DNA of 64,000 bases from JAJFKX01 sp965230265 (GTDB lineage Bacteria; Pseudomonadota; Gammaproteobacteria; Xanthomonadales; Wenzhouxiangellaceae): assembly GCA_965230265.1 (NCBI GenBank), contig OZ245999.1:1612001-1676000 (forward strand). Direction: 5' to 3'. The notes beneath the pieces are model-generated. The model was not told where the DNA came from and did not search any database. It worked only from the letters and a program-made list of their open reading frames with translations. A program made the position numbers and the translations under genes. This document shows, in pieces, positions 54,176-62,697 of this stretch (position 1 is the stretch's first letter; each line of letters opens with the position of its first letter).

Positions 54176-54793
54176 ATGAATAAAAAAACCGCTATTGGCA
54201 AGCACCCACCCGCTACAGGCACCCTGACGATCGATAATCTGGAAACTGCGCGGATGTTGTCAGACCCTTTCAAATTAAAAATTCTGCAACATTTTGCAGA
54301 ACAACCTCGTACCACCAAGCAAGTCGCTGACTTGATGGGAGAAAAAGCCCCCAGGCTATATCGGCATGTCGATAGCCTGATTGAACATGGCATTCTCGAG
54401 GTGGTGGAAGAAAAACCCAAGCGCGGCACTGTCGAGCGCTATCTGCAGGCCACCGCCGCGCGCTATGAGGTCGACCGTCGTCTGTTTTCGCCAGAAAACG
54501 AGGACCTCACACAATTGCACAGCACCGTACACAATATTATGCGCTCTACCGGCGATGAGTTTATTGAGGCAATGAGCCAACAGCCGCAAAGCCATAGCAA
54601 TCTCTGCGATGCCGATGATTTAGAGCCGGTAATGCTGAAAATGGCTGCCAAAGGCAGTCGCTCACAACTGATCGAGTTACGTCGCCGTATGCTCGAGCTG
54701 GTGGAGCAATGTCAGCAGATCGAAGAACCTGATGATCAAGAAGAAATTCTAATTTATCAAGGGCTTATCACATTTTACCCGATTCAAGATTAA
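54176..54793 (+). CDS. ArsR-like winged-helix regulator
   Basis: A 205-residue regulator. The winged helix is LSDPFKLKILQHFAEQPRTTKQVADLMGEKAPRLYRHVDSLIEHGIL followed by the wing KPKRGTVERYLQ (HTH_20/ArsR type). The C-terminal half is helical and may bind a ligand; no metal-binding cysteines are visible. I took ATG 54176: the longer frame would read through the operator. It is divergent from the CPBP protease and probably controls it and itself. Confidence 0.85.
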   Translation: MNKKTAIGKHPPATGTLTIDNLETARMLSDPFKLKILQHFAEQPRTTKQVADLMGEKAPRLYRHVDSLIEHGILEVVEEKPKRGTVERYLQATAARYEVDRRLFSPENEDLTQLHSTVHNIMRSTGDEFIEAMSQQPQSHSNLCDADDLEPVMLKMAAKGSRSQLIELRRRMLELVEQCQQIEEPDDQEEILIYQGLITFYPIQD

Positions 54794-54812
54794 ACACTGG
54801 ACAATTCAGTTT

Positions 54813-55286
54813 CTAAAACCATCCACCATTCATCCGCCATAAAGTCAGGTTGAGTGCCCAGGCAAAACTGACCCACAACAGATACGGCATCAATAAAATA
54901 CTGGCAATCTGCCTGGCTCGCCAGAAATACAGCACCGTGACCAATATAGCCACCCACAACAAGGTCAGTTCTGCCAATGCCCAGCCGGGACGATGCAGCC
55001 CAAAAAACAACGCACTCCAAGCAAAATTTAGAACCAGCTGCACAAACCACCAGCGCAAACCAATATCCCGATAACCGCTGACCGGTTCACGCCATACCAG
55101 CCAGGCCGCCAATGCCATCATCAGATATAAGCTGCTCCAGACCGGAGCAAACACTGAGCTGGGCGGATTCCAGGAGGGCTTGGCCATACCTGCATACCAT
55201 TCACCAGGCGGAAATAAACTGCCCGACAGCCAACCCATTCCCAGGCTAAGTAATATAAAAAAGATTAAAAAAACAATAGTGCGCAT
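54813..55286 (-). CDS. TspO/MBR family membrane protein
   Basis: A five-helix protein of 157 residues from ATG 55284-55286. WYAGMAKPSWNPPSSVFAPVW is the diagnostic loop; LNFAWSALFFGLHRPGWA and SFAWALNLTLWRMN follow. TspO proteins bind tetrapyrroles such as protoporphyrin and are linked to oxidative and light stress. A TTG six codons upstream is an alternative start. Convergent with the HTH regulator. Confidence 0.92.
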   Translation of the reverse strand: MRTIVFLIFFILLSLGMGWLSGSLFPPGEWYAGMAKPSWNPPSSVFAPVWSSLYLMMALAAWLVWREPVSGYRDIGLRWWFVQLVLNFAWSALFFGLHRPGWALAELTLLWVAILVTVLYFWRARQIASILLMPYLLWVSFAWALNLTLWRMNGGWF

Positions 55287-55466
55287 GCCGGTCGCTCGCC
55301 TCAATTAAATGCCATTATTTCATGTCAGGCGTTATTCTGCTGAAGTGATTCCGCTGACAGCACTTAACCACCCATGCCGCACACTATATGAGCGCCTGAT
55401 TGATGCATTATCCAACCCGCCTACATGCTACTATCCGGGTTTGTTGCTAACTTCACCCAGATAACC

Positions 55467-55835
55467 ATGAACGATGTTTTGTCCCCGTTGCAGCTTGCTG
55501 AAGATTTAAATGAATACTGGTCTCCGAAAGTGATAGGTGAGCTGGATAATCACTACCTGAAGGTTGCCAAAGTAAAAGGCTCGTTGGCATGGCACAGCCA
55601 TGAACATGAAGACGAGTTGTTTTATATTCTCAAGGGCACCCTAAAACTGGAAATGCGCGATACCACCGTTGAGCTAAACCCTGGCCAATTGTTTGTGGTA
55701 CCAAAAGGTGTAGAACATAACCCTATCGCTGAGGATGAATGTCTGCTCATGCTGGTCGAACAAAAATCCACTCTGCATACTGGAACCACTCAGACTGACA
55801 AAACCCGTTCTATTGAACAACAGCTGCACAGTTAA
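55467..55835 (+). CDS. Small cupin-domain protein
   Basis: A 122-residue single cupin. The metal motif is HSHEHEDELFYILKGTLKLEM (His, His, Glu) and the second part PGQLFVVPKGVEHNP supplies the last His. No enzyme assignment can be made. I took ATG 55467 because the longer reading adds non-family residues. It begins a run of four small genes in the same direction, 22 bases before the next. Confidence 0.87.
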   Translation: MNDVLSPLQLAEDLNEYWSPKVIGELDNHYLKVAKVKGSLAWHSHEHEDELFYILKGTLKLEMRDTTVELNPGQLFVVPKGVEHNPIAEDECLLMLVEQKSTLHTGTTQTDKTRSIEQQLHS

Positions 55836-55856
55836 TCGCACCGGAGTCATTAAAGC

Positions 55857-56279
55857 ATGTGGAAACCAATTGTACTGTTATGCCTGTTGGTCAGCACCAG
55901 CACCATCGCCAAAGATAACCAGACCGTGGTCCAAGCGTTTGTAGAGGCTTTTAATGCTAAAAACATTGATGCCATGCTGGAACTGGCAGATGCGGATATT
56001 CGCTGGATGTACATTTCTGCTGATCAGGTTCTGATAGAAACTGAGCAGCATGAAGCATTACGATCCAGTATGAGTCAGTACTTTAAGGCATACCCCAGTA
56101 GTCAATCTGAGCTGGTTTCCATGATCGGTAATGGTCATTATGTACAGGCCATTGAAAAAGCTTCATGGCAAAACGCAGATAACCAACAACAGTCGCAATG
56201 CAGCATGTCGGTTTATCGCCTGATGAACCACAAGATTACCGATGTCTGGTATTACCCGGCAGAAGCTTGCGACCAATGA
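55857..56279 (+). CDS. Secreted SnoaL/NTF2-like protein
   Basis: A 140-residue protein with a signal peptide (IVLLCLLVSTSTIA). The mature part has the NTF2-like start VVQAFVEAFNAKNIDAMLELADADIRWMYIS and a beta-rich rest, ending in YRLMNHKITDVWYYP. Such folds serve as small enzymes or ligand pockets; none can be named. It carries two cysteines, in QCSM and EACDQ, and may form a disulfide. Confidence 0.82.
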   Translation: MWKPIVLLCLLVSTSTIAKDNQTVVQAFVEAFNAKNIDAMLELADADIRWMYISADQVLIETEQHEALRSSMSQYFKAYPSSQSELVSMIGNGHYVQAIEKASWQNADNQQQSQCSMSVYRLMNHKITDVWYYPAEACDQ

Positions 56280-56303
56280 CACCATCAATAAACGGAAACC
56301 TGT

Positions 56304-56699
56304 GTGAAGCCTAATATCATCATTACCGCCATCGGGCTGGCAGCGGCTTTTATACTCAGCGCTCACTTTTTTGCCGGTCAGTATCAACTTGAACTGTTTG
56401 CGCTATTTCTGGCTTTGACTGCCTGCATTTATGGAGGTGCCGCATTAACACCGGCTGGTGCGGCTTATGGGAAAATAGAACTTCCATTTGTGACCGTGGT
56501 TTTCATCACCGCAGTACTGGGGTTGCTTATCTCCCCGGTCTGGATTGCCATTGGCTACTTTATGCACGGTGGGTGGGATCTATTGCACCATCATCAAAAG
56601 ATTACCACCCCCATTCTCCGCTGGTTCCCGCCATTATGTGCCCTATTCGATGCGGTCATTGGTGGGTTTGTACTGGCATTGTGGTGGTTTACATTATGA
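56304..56699 (+). CDS. Small four-helix membrane protein (DUF6010-like)
   Basis: A 131-residue protein with four hydrophobic helices and a His-rich loop (GYFMHGGWDLLHHH) that recalls DUF6010-type proteins; that link is tentative. It starts at a GTG 25 bases after the previous stop and overlaps the rhodanese gene by four bases (ATGA). No catalytic role can be given, though the His cluster might bind metal or heme. Confidence 0.7.
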   Translation: MKPNIIITAIGLAAAFILSAHFFAGQYQLELFALFLALTACIYGGAALTPAGAAYGKIELPFVTVVFITAVLGLLISPVWIAIGYFMHGGWDLLHHHQKITTPILRWFPPLCALFDAVIGGFVLALWWFTL

Positions 56700-57193
56700 T
56701 ATTGAAAACACTGTCACTGGTGATGCTATTGATGTTTTTATTCGGTTGCCAGCAAAACACTCCCAACTGGGAATCAGTCAATGCTAGCCTGTTGAGTGAT
56801 TACCCAGACGTTCAGCATATTTCGATTGATACTTTTACCGAGGAATATGCCAGCAACACCTTGTTGATTGATGTTCGAGAACCGGCCGAATATGCCATCA
56901 GCCATATCCCCGGCGCTATCAATCTTACGCACGCTGAGGCTATAGCAGACTATATAAAAACACAGGACAAACCCGTCGTGGTGTATTGCTCTGTCGGCTA
57001 TCGTTCTGCAGCTATAGCGCGTGAATTGGCGCAATATGGCGTGCACAATGTCTCAAACATGCAAGGTTCGATTTTTGCCTGGGCCAATGAGGGCCGTGAG
57101 CTGGTCGATGAAAACGGAGTGACCGATAAGGTCCATCCGTATGATGAGCATTGGGGTAAGCTATTGGATCAGTCGATACCTGCCGCCGATTAA
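56696..57193 (+). CDS. Rhodanese-domain lipoprotein
   Basis: A 165-residue protein with a lipobox LFGC (Cys18), so anchored after Lgt processing. The rhodanese domain shows LLIDVREPAEYAISHIPGAINL and an active-site loop YCSVGYRSA with Cys98 present, so it is likely active. It should move sulfane sulfur in the periplasm. I took ATG 56696, coupled to the upstream gene; the longer frame of 206 residues adds a region shadowing that gene. Confidence 0.88.
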   Translation: MILKTLSLVMLLMFLFGCQQNTPNWESVNASLLSDYPDVQHISIDTFTEEYASNTLLIDVREPAEYAISHIPGAINLTHAEAIADYIKTQDKPVVVYCSVGYRSAAIARELAQYGVHNVSNMQGSIFAWANEGRELVDENGVTDKVHPYDEHWGKLLDQSIPAAD

Positions 57194-57236
57194 CTTCACC
57201 TGTATACCAGGCCGTTGAACATCGAACAATTAAGTG

Positions 57237-57686
57237 CTATTGCAGCAAATACCAATACCGATAGGCCGCCGCCGCGCCTACAATAATCAGCGCTGCCACT
57301 GCCCACAGCAACCAGCCACTACCACGCTTCTCAGGAATATCACGCAATACACTATCAGGCCGTAAACCCGGAATTTTGACCACAAAGCGTTGCCGACCCA
57401 AACGTATTTCATCACCGCTGTTCAGCACCTGCTTTTGAACCACAGCACCATTTACCCAAATATCGTCTGAGCCGGAAATGTTTTCAATGGCCAAACGGTT
57501 TTCATAAGGCATAATTCTGACATGTTCAGGATGAATCGCCGGGTCATCAATCGTCACCTCTACCTCAGCAGCAGAACCCATGACCACAGCCTGACTCACC
57601 GATACCTTTTGACCTGCATATTGGCCGGCGACTCCCTGCAAATAGATTGGCGGGCTATTTTGATCTTTGCCCTGCTGTGCACTCAT
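57237..57686 (-). CDS. FHA-domain protein with C-terminal membrane helix
   Basis: A 149-residue protein. The FHA domain runs from about 15 to 110 and binds phosphothreonine: VVMGSAAEVEVTIDDPAIHPEHVRI (Ser and His of the fold) and WVNGAVVQKQVLNSGDEIRLG (Asn). A membrane helix (LLWAVAALIIVGAAAAY) ends the chain. It overlaps ispD by four bases. No Thr kinase of the Hanks type was seen nearby, so the partner is unknown. Confidence 0.85.
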   Translation of the reverse strand: MSAQQGKDQNSPPIYLQGVAGQYAGQKVSVSQAVVMGSAAEVEVTIDDPAIHPEHVRIMPYENRLAIENISGSDDIWVNGAVVQKQVLNSGDEIRLGRQRFVVKIPGLRPDSVLRDIPEKRGSGWLLWAVAALIIVGAAAAYRYWYLLQ

Positions 57687-58435
57687 TGGCGTTTCTCACG
57701 CAGTTGCCGGGCCAGCTCCAGATCGGCCTCGTATGTGATCTTAAAGTTGGCTGGCGAACCCAGCACCACGTGGGGTCGATAGCCAACCGCTTCCATGGCA
57801 CTGGCTTCATCGGTGATATCAGCAGAACCATTCAGTGTGCGTTCCAGAGCATCCAGCAATAGGCCGGTTTTAAATACCTGAGGGGTTTGAGCCAACCACA
57901 ACCCTTCTCGCCCTACGGTCTCGGTTACACAGCGCAAATTACCGCTCTCAATGGTTTCAGGCTGCCCGGTCTTATCATTGCCGCTAACGCGTTTGATGGT
58001 TTCTGCAATGGGCAAAGCAAGCAGCGCACCATGATCATCACGGGTCCCTGCTTCAATGACTGCATCTAGGCAACGGGCAGGAAGACAAGGACGGACTGCA
58101 TCGTGCACCAAAACGTAACCGGTATCCTCACCCGATGCCCGCATCGCCCGTAGGCCGCGCAGCACTGAATCCATACGAAGTTCCCCACCAACGCAGGTAT
58201 TTAATGGTTTGTTCAATGCAGCCGGCATTGACGCCCAACAACAATCATCATCGGATAAACAAACAGTAAAGCCGGCAATTCGAGGGTTTTCCGCCAGGCG
58301 TTCGAGCGTATGCAGAATCACTGGCCAGCCATCCAGCAAACGATATTGTTTGGGCATTCCTTCATCCATTCGCTTGCCATGTCCGGCAGCTGGTATCAAT
58401 GCCCAGATCATATTGTCATCGTATTGTTGACTCAT
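57683..58435 (-). CDS. ispD: 2-C-methyl-D-erythritol 4-phosphate cytidylyltransferase
   Basis: MEP pathway of isoprenoids: MEP plus CTP gives CDP-ME. IPAAGHGKRMDEGMPKQYRLLDGWPVILHTL is the nucleotide-binding start; VLVHDAVRPCL and AETIKRV are conserved. 250 residues. The N-terminus has extra residues before WALIPAAG. ispF, its usual partner, is not adjacent; the FHA gene takes that position. Confidence 0.94.
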   Translation of the reverse strand: MSQQYDDNMIWALIPAAGHGKRMDEGMPKQYRLLDGWPVILHTLERLAENPRIAGFTVCLSDDDCCWASMPAALNKPLNTCVGGELRMDSVLRGLRAMRASGEDTGYVLVHDAVRPCLPARCLDAVIEAGTRDDHGALLALPIAETIKRVSGNDKTGQPETIESGNLRCVTETVGREGLWLAQTPQVFKTGLLLDALERTLNGSADITDEASAMEAVGYRPHVVLGSPANFKITYEADLELARQLREKRQ

Positions 58436-58761
58436 CAGCCGTTATTATCTCCGAACGATTGTGTATTACCGTCTGAGGGCAATCCGCCTTCATCCGGCGG
58501 ATCGATAATTTGTATAAACTGCTCATCTTCACCTATCAGGCCAAGCTCGGTGCGCGCCCGTTCTTCGATGGCATCTTCGCCTGCACGCAAATCCTTAACC
58601 TCTGCGGCTAGCTCGTTATTGCGTTTATGCAGGACCGCGTTTTGTTCTACTTGAGCTTCTACCAAACGGCGCAAATCGCGCACTTCACCATATTGCTGCC
58701 ATAGTTGAAACTGTAGCGCCACCAGGATGACTATCAGCACGACGACCAGCAACCGAACCAT
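58435..58761 (-). CDS. ftsB: Cell division protein FtsB
   Basis: Small bitopic divisome protein with FtsL and FtsQ. A single helix (LLVVVLIVILVALQFQLW) is followed by a coiled coil (DLRRLVEAQVEQNAVLHKRNNELAAEVKDL) and the FtsB end (EERARTELGLIGEDEQFIQII). 108 residues. It touches ispD by one base and eno by six, the standard eno-ftsB-ispD order. Confidence 0.93.
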   Translation of the reverse strand: MVRLLVVVLIVILVALQFQLWQQYGEVRDLRRLVEAQVEQNAVLHKRNNELAAEVKDLRAGEDAIEERARTELGLIGEDEQFIQIIDPPDEGGLPSDGNTQSFGDNNG

Positions 58762-58766
58762 CAGCT

Positions 58767-60086
58767 TTACTCGCTGGCTCCACTGTCATTAACGCTGACA
58801 GGAAACGCAGCAGCACCCGCATAACGTGCGGCATCACCCAGATGCTCCTCAATACGCAATAGTTGATTGTATTTGGCTGTCCGGTCGGAACGGCATAATG
58901 AACCGGTTTTAATTTGACCAGCACCAGTCGCCACCGCCAGATCAGCAATACTGGTGTCTTCGGTCTCACCGGAACGATGCGAAACCACCACGCCGTAATT
59001 GGACTGCTGGGCCAAATCAATGGCATCCATGGTTTCCGTTAGTGTGCCGATCTGATTGAGTTTGATCAAAATAGAATTGGCAACATTTTCCTCGATACCC
59101 TGCTGCAGAATGCGGGTATTGGTGACAAACAGATCATCACCAACCAGTTGCACTCGATCACCCAGACGTTCAGTCAGCAAACTCCAACCTTTCCAGTCAG
59201 CTTCATCCATACCGTCTTCAATGCTAAGAATGGGGTATTGATCGGACCAGTGTGCCAGCAGATCAACCATGCCTTGTGCATCCAGATGCCGATCTTCGGC
59301 AGCCAGGTGATAGCGATCATCAGAGAAAAACTCGCTGCTGGCGACATCCAGCCCCAGCCAGACATCGCGCCCGGCCTTATAGCCGGTAATTTCAATGGCC
59401 TCCATAATGGTATCCAACGCGGCTTGGTTGGAGGCCAGATCAGGTGCAAAACCACCCTCGTCACCCACCGCCGTGGAAAGTCCCGCCTTCAGCAACACCC
59501 CGCGCAAAGCATGAAAAATTTCAGTGCCGCAACGCAGTGCTTCAGCAAAACTATCAACCCCAACGGGCAATATCATAAATTCCTGAAAATCCACAGCGTT
59601 ATCTGCATGTGCCCCGCCATTGAGGATATTCATCATCGGTACCGGCAGACTCACCGGTCTGCCTTTGCTGGCATCTTCAGGAATCAAATATTGATAAAAA
59701 CGCTTACCATGTTCTTCGGCTACTGCCTTAGCAACCGCCAGTGAAACACCCAATAACGCATTGGCGCCTAGGCTGGCTTTATTTTCGGTACCATCAAGCT
59801 CAATCAAACGCTGGTCCAGATCGCGCTGCAAATTCGCATCAAAGCCTTTCAATGCCGCATGAATCACACCGTTGACATGCGTCACTGCTTTTTGAACACC
59901 TTTCCCCTGATAGCGCTGTAAATCGCCATCGCGCAACTCAATGGCCTCACGGCTACCAGTAGAGGCACCAGAAGGCACTGCAGCACGCCCCCAGGCACCA
60001 GACTCCAGCAATACATCGGCTTCCAGAGTGGGATTACCACGTGAATCCAGGATTTCCCGTGCGTGAACTAGTTTGATTCGACTCAT
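58767..60086 (-). CDS. eno: Enolase
   Basis: Glycolysis: 2-phosphoglycerate to PEP; also in the RNA degradosome in some gammaproteobacteria. AREILDSRGNPTLEADV, GAHADNAVDFQEFMI, LSIEDGMDE and SHRSGETEDTSIADL are invariant. 439 residues. Upstream of ftsB. Confidence 0.98.
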   Translation of the reverse strand: MSRIKLVHAREILDSRGNPTLEADVLLESGAWGRAAVPSGASTGSREAIELRDGDLQRYQGKGVQKAVTHVNGVIHAALKGFDANLQRDLDQRLIELDGTENKASLGANALLGVSLAVAKAVAEEHGKRFYQYLIPEDASKGRPVSLPVPMMNILNGGAHADNAVDFQEFMILPVGVDSFAEALRCGTEIFHALRGVLLKAGLSTAVGDEGGFAPDLASNQAALDTIMEAIEITGYKAGRDVWLGLDVASSEFFSDDRYHLAAEDRHLDAQGMVDLLAHWSDQYPILSIEDGMDEADWKGWSLLTERLGDRVQLVGDDLFVTNTRILQQGIEENVANSILIKLNQIGTLTETMDAIDLAQQSNYGVVVSHRSGETEDTSIADLAVATGAGQIKTGSLCRSDRTAKYNQLLRIEEHLGDAARYAGAAAFPVSVNDSGASE

Positions 60087-60139
60087 AATTCGGTCAGCAA
60101 TAGTAGATCAACCCATATTGTAGCGGGTAATGATAGAGA

Positions 60140-60955
60140 TTATGAGATTTTCTTGACCGCAGTATCGATGCCCACAAGCGTTTTCAACAGCGTTTCTAAT
60201 TGCCCCAGTGGCCAGGCATTGGGGCCATCGCTCAATGCCTGGTCGGGGTCGGGGTGGGTTTCCATAAACAAGCCAGAAATACCCGCTCCCACTGCTGCCC
60301 GTGCCAGCACCGGCACAAACTGCCGCTGACCGCCGGAACGACCGCCCAAACCACCTGGTTGTTGTACAGAGTGGGTGGCATCAAAAACCACCGGGCAATG
60401 GGTATCACGCAATATCGCCAGGCTGCGCATATCGGCAACCAGGTTGTTGTAACCAAAACTGAAACCGCGCTCGCAAACCATGATATCGGTATTGCCTGTG
60501 CTTTTGGCTTTATCCACCACATGCTGCATCTCTGCAGGCGATAAAAATTGACCTTTCTTGATATTCACCGGCTTACCGGTTGCTGCAACCCGCTGGATAA
60601 AGTTGGTCTGCCGGCACAACATCGCCGGCGTCTGCAGCACATCAACCACTTCAGCTACGGCTTCTATATCAGTGTCTTCATGAACATCGGTAAGAACGGG
60701 AATACCGATCTGCTGTTTAACTTTTTCTAGTATCTGTAAACCTTGCTGCTGCCCTGGCCCACGGAAGCTGTCTTTAGAGGTTCGATTGGCCTTATCAAAG
60801 CTGGATTTATAAATACAATGCAGACCGAGTTGCTGACCGATCTCATGAATTTGGCCAGCAGTATCCAGTGCCAATTGCTCTGATTCAATCACACAGGGAC
60901 CGGCTATTAAAAAAAAAGGATGCTGCTCGCCTATTGGAACACCGCAGAGTTTCAT
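60140..60955 (-). CDS. kdsA: 3-deoxy-D-manno-octulosonate 8-phosphate synthase
   Basis: Joins arabinose-5-phosphate with PEP on the way to Kdo of LPS. KSSFDKANRTSKDSFRGPG, VDVLQTPAMLCRQTNFI and FDATHSVQQPGG are diagnostic. I chose ATG 60953-60955 (271 residues), giving MKLCGVP as in relatives; a GTG start at 60982 overlapping pyrG is also possible. It confirms a Gram-negative envelope. Confidence 0.95.
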   Translation of the reverse strand: MKLCGVPIGEQHPFFLIAGPCVIESEQLALDTAGQIHEIGQQLGLHCIYKSSFDKANRTSKDSFRGPGQQQGLQILEKVKQQIGIPVLTDVHEDTDIEAVAEVVDVLQTPAMLCRQTNFIQRVAATGKPVNIKKGQFLSPAEMQHVVDKAKSTGNTDIMVCERGFSFGYNNLVADMRSLAILRDTHCPVVFDATHSVQQPGGLGGRSGGQRQFVPVLARAAVGAGISGLFMETHPDPDQALSDGPNAWPLGQLETLLKTLVGIDTAVKKIS

Positions 60956-60965
60956 TGAGGCACGC

Positions 60966-62615
60966 TCATGCGGCTTGCTCACCTTTGATCTTGTGTTGTT
61001 GTCGGTAACTCAATGCTGCTTTGATAAAGCTGGTAAACAAAGGGTGACCATCACGTGGGGTTGAGGTGAACTCAGGGTGAAACTGACAGGCAAAGAACCA
61101 GGGGTGCTTGGGCAACTCTACAATTTCGACCAGTTCATCATCGGTCGAATAACCTGAAAACTGCATGCCGTTCTGCTGAATAATATCCCGATAGGCGTTA
61201 TTAAATTCGTAGCGATGACGATGGCGCTCGGTAATCTCGTCTTGACCATAAATGCGATGCGCCAAACTATCAGGCATCAATTTGCAGTTTTGACCGCCCA
61301 GGCGCATGGTGCCACCCAGATCACTGTTATCGTCGCGTTGCTCAATGGCACCGGTGCGATCCAGCCATTCAGAAATAAGAGCAATCACCGGGTGCTCCGT
61401 ATCCAAATCATTCTCCGTAGAGTTGGCGCCCTCCAATCGGCAGACATGGCGGGCGTATTCCACCACGGCAGCGTGCATGCCGTAGCAAATACCCAAATAA
61501 GGGATTTGCTGTTCACGTGCATATTGTACTGTGGTGATCTTGCCCTCAAAGCCACGCTCACCAAAGCCGCCCGGCACCAGAATGGCATCGACGTCAGCCA
61601 GTAAACCTGTCCCTTGAGTTTCAATCTGTTCAGATTCAATCGCACGAATATTCACCCGGGTACCATTATTGTACCCCCCCTGCGCAATGGCCTCTGTCAA
61701 CGACTTGTAGGCATCAGAGTGTTCAACATATTTGCCCACCATCGCCACTGTTACCTGTGAGTGCGGACTGCGCATACGTTCTACCACAGCCTCCCAGTCC
61801 GATAGCTCGGCGGGTTTGGCCTCCAGGCCCAGACGTTCCAGCACAATGTCATCCAGGCCTTCAGCATGCAACTCTACCGGGATGCCATAAATATTGTCTG
61901 AATCGATGGCAGCAATGACCGCTTTTTCTGGCACATTGGTGAATAAGGCGATCTTGCGCCGTTCGGATGCGCATATGGGCTGTTCGCTACGACAAATCAA
62001 CACATCCGGCTGGATACCAATGCTGCGCAACTCCTTAACGGAGTGCTGAGTAGGCTTGGTTTTAATTTCGTTGGCAGCACGCAGATACGGCACCAGTGTC
62101 AAATGAATAAAAGCGGTGTGCTGACGATGCTCTGTGCCAAGCTGGCGGATGGCTTCCAAAAACGGGAGTGATTCAATATCACCAACGGTACCGCCAATCT
62201 CAACCATCGCCACATCAAAACCTTCAGCGGCCGCCAGCACACGCTCTTTGATGTAATCGGTAATATGGGGAATCACCTGTACGGTCCCCCCCAAATAGTC
62301 ACCACGGCGTTCACGGGCGATCACATCGGCATAAATTCGGCCTGAGGTCAGGTTATTGCCCTGACTCATGCGGGTGCGCACAAAGCGCTCATAATGGCCC
62401 AGATCCAGGTCTGTTTCTGCACCGTCTTCGGTGACATAAACCTCGCCATGCTGAAACGGACTCATGGTGCCGGGATCGACATTGATATAAGGGTCCAGCT
62501 TGAGCAGCGTCACCTTTAAGCCGCGCGATTCAAGGATAGCGGCCAATGAGGCAGCAGCGATACCCTTCCCCAAAGAAGAGACCACACCACCGGTGACAAA
62601 AACAAGACGAGGCAT
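60966..62615 (-). CDS. pyrG: CTP synthase
   Basis: Aminates UTP to CTP with glutamine. The synthase domain has FVTGGVVSSLGKGIAAASL; the glutaminase Cys is in YLGICYGMHAAVVEYAR, where Tyr replaces the usual Leu or Glu after Cys. HPEF near the end completes the triad. 549 residues. First of pyrG-kdsA-eno-ftsB-ispD. Confidence 0.97.
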   Translation of the reverse strand: MPRLVFVTGGVVSSLGKGIAAASLAAILESRGLKVTLLKLDPYINVDPGTMSPFQHGEVYVTEDGAETDLDLGHYERFVRTRMSQGNNLTSGRIYADVIARERRGDYLGGTVQVIPHITDYIKERVLAAAEGFDVAMVEIGGTVGDIESLPFLEAIRQLGTEHRQHTAFIHLTLVPYLRAANEIKTKPTQHSVKELRSIGIQPDVLICRSEQPICASERRKIALFTNVPEKAVIAAIDSDNIYGIPVELHAEGLDDIVLERLGLEAKPAELSDWEAVVERMRSPHSQVTVAMVGKYVEHSDAYKSLTEAIAQGGYNNGTRVNIRAIESEQIETQGTGLLADVDAILVPGGFGERGFEGKITTVQYAREQQIPYLGICYGMHAAVVEYARHVCRLEGANSTENDLDTEHPVIALISEWLDRTGAIEQRDDNSDLGGTMRLGGQNCKLMPDSLAHRIYGQDEITERHRHRYEFNNAYRDIIQQNGMQFSGYSTDDELVEIVELPKHPWFFACQFHPEFTSTPRDGHPLFTSFIKAALSYRQQHKIKGEQAA

Positions 62616-62697
62616 TGATACAGTTCCGAGCTATTGCGTCGGGTAGATAGTTTAACTCAGTGTGACGCATCAGGGCTATGACATTGTAGAATCAGTT

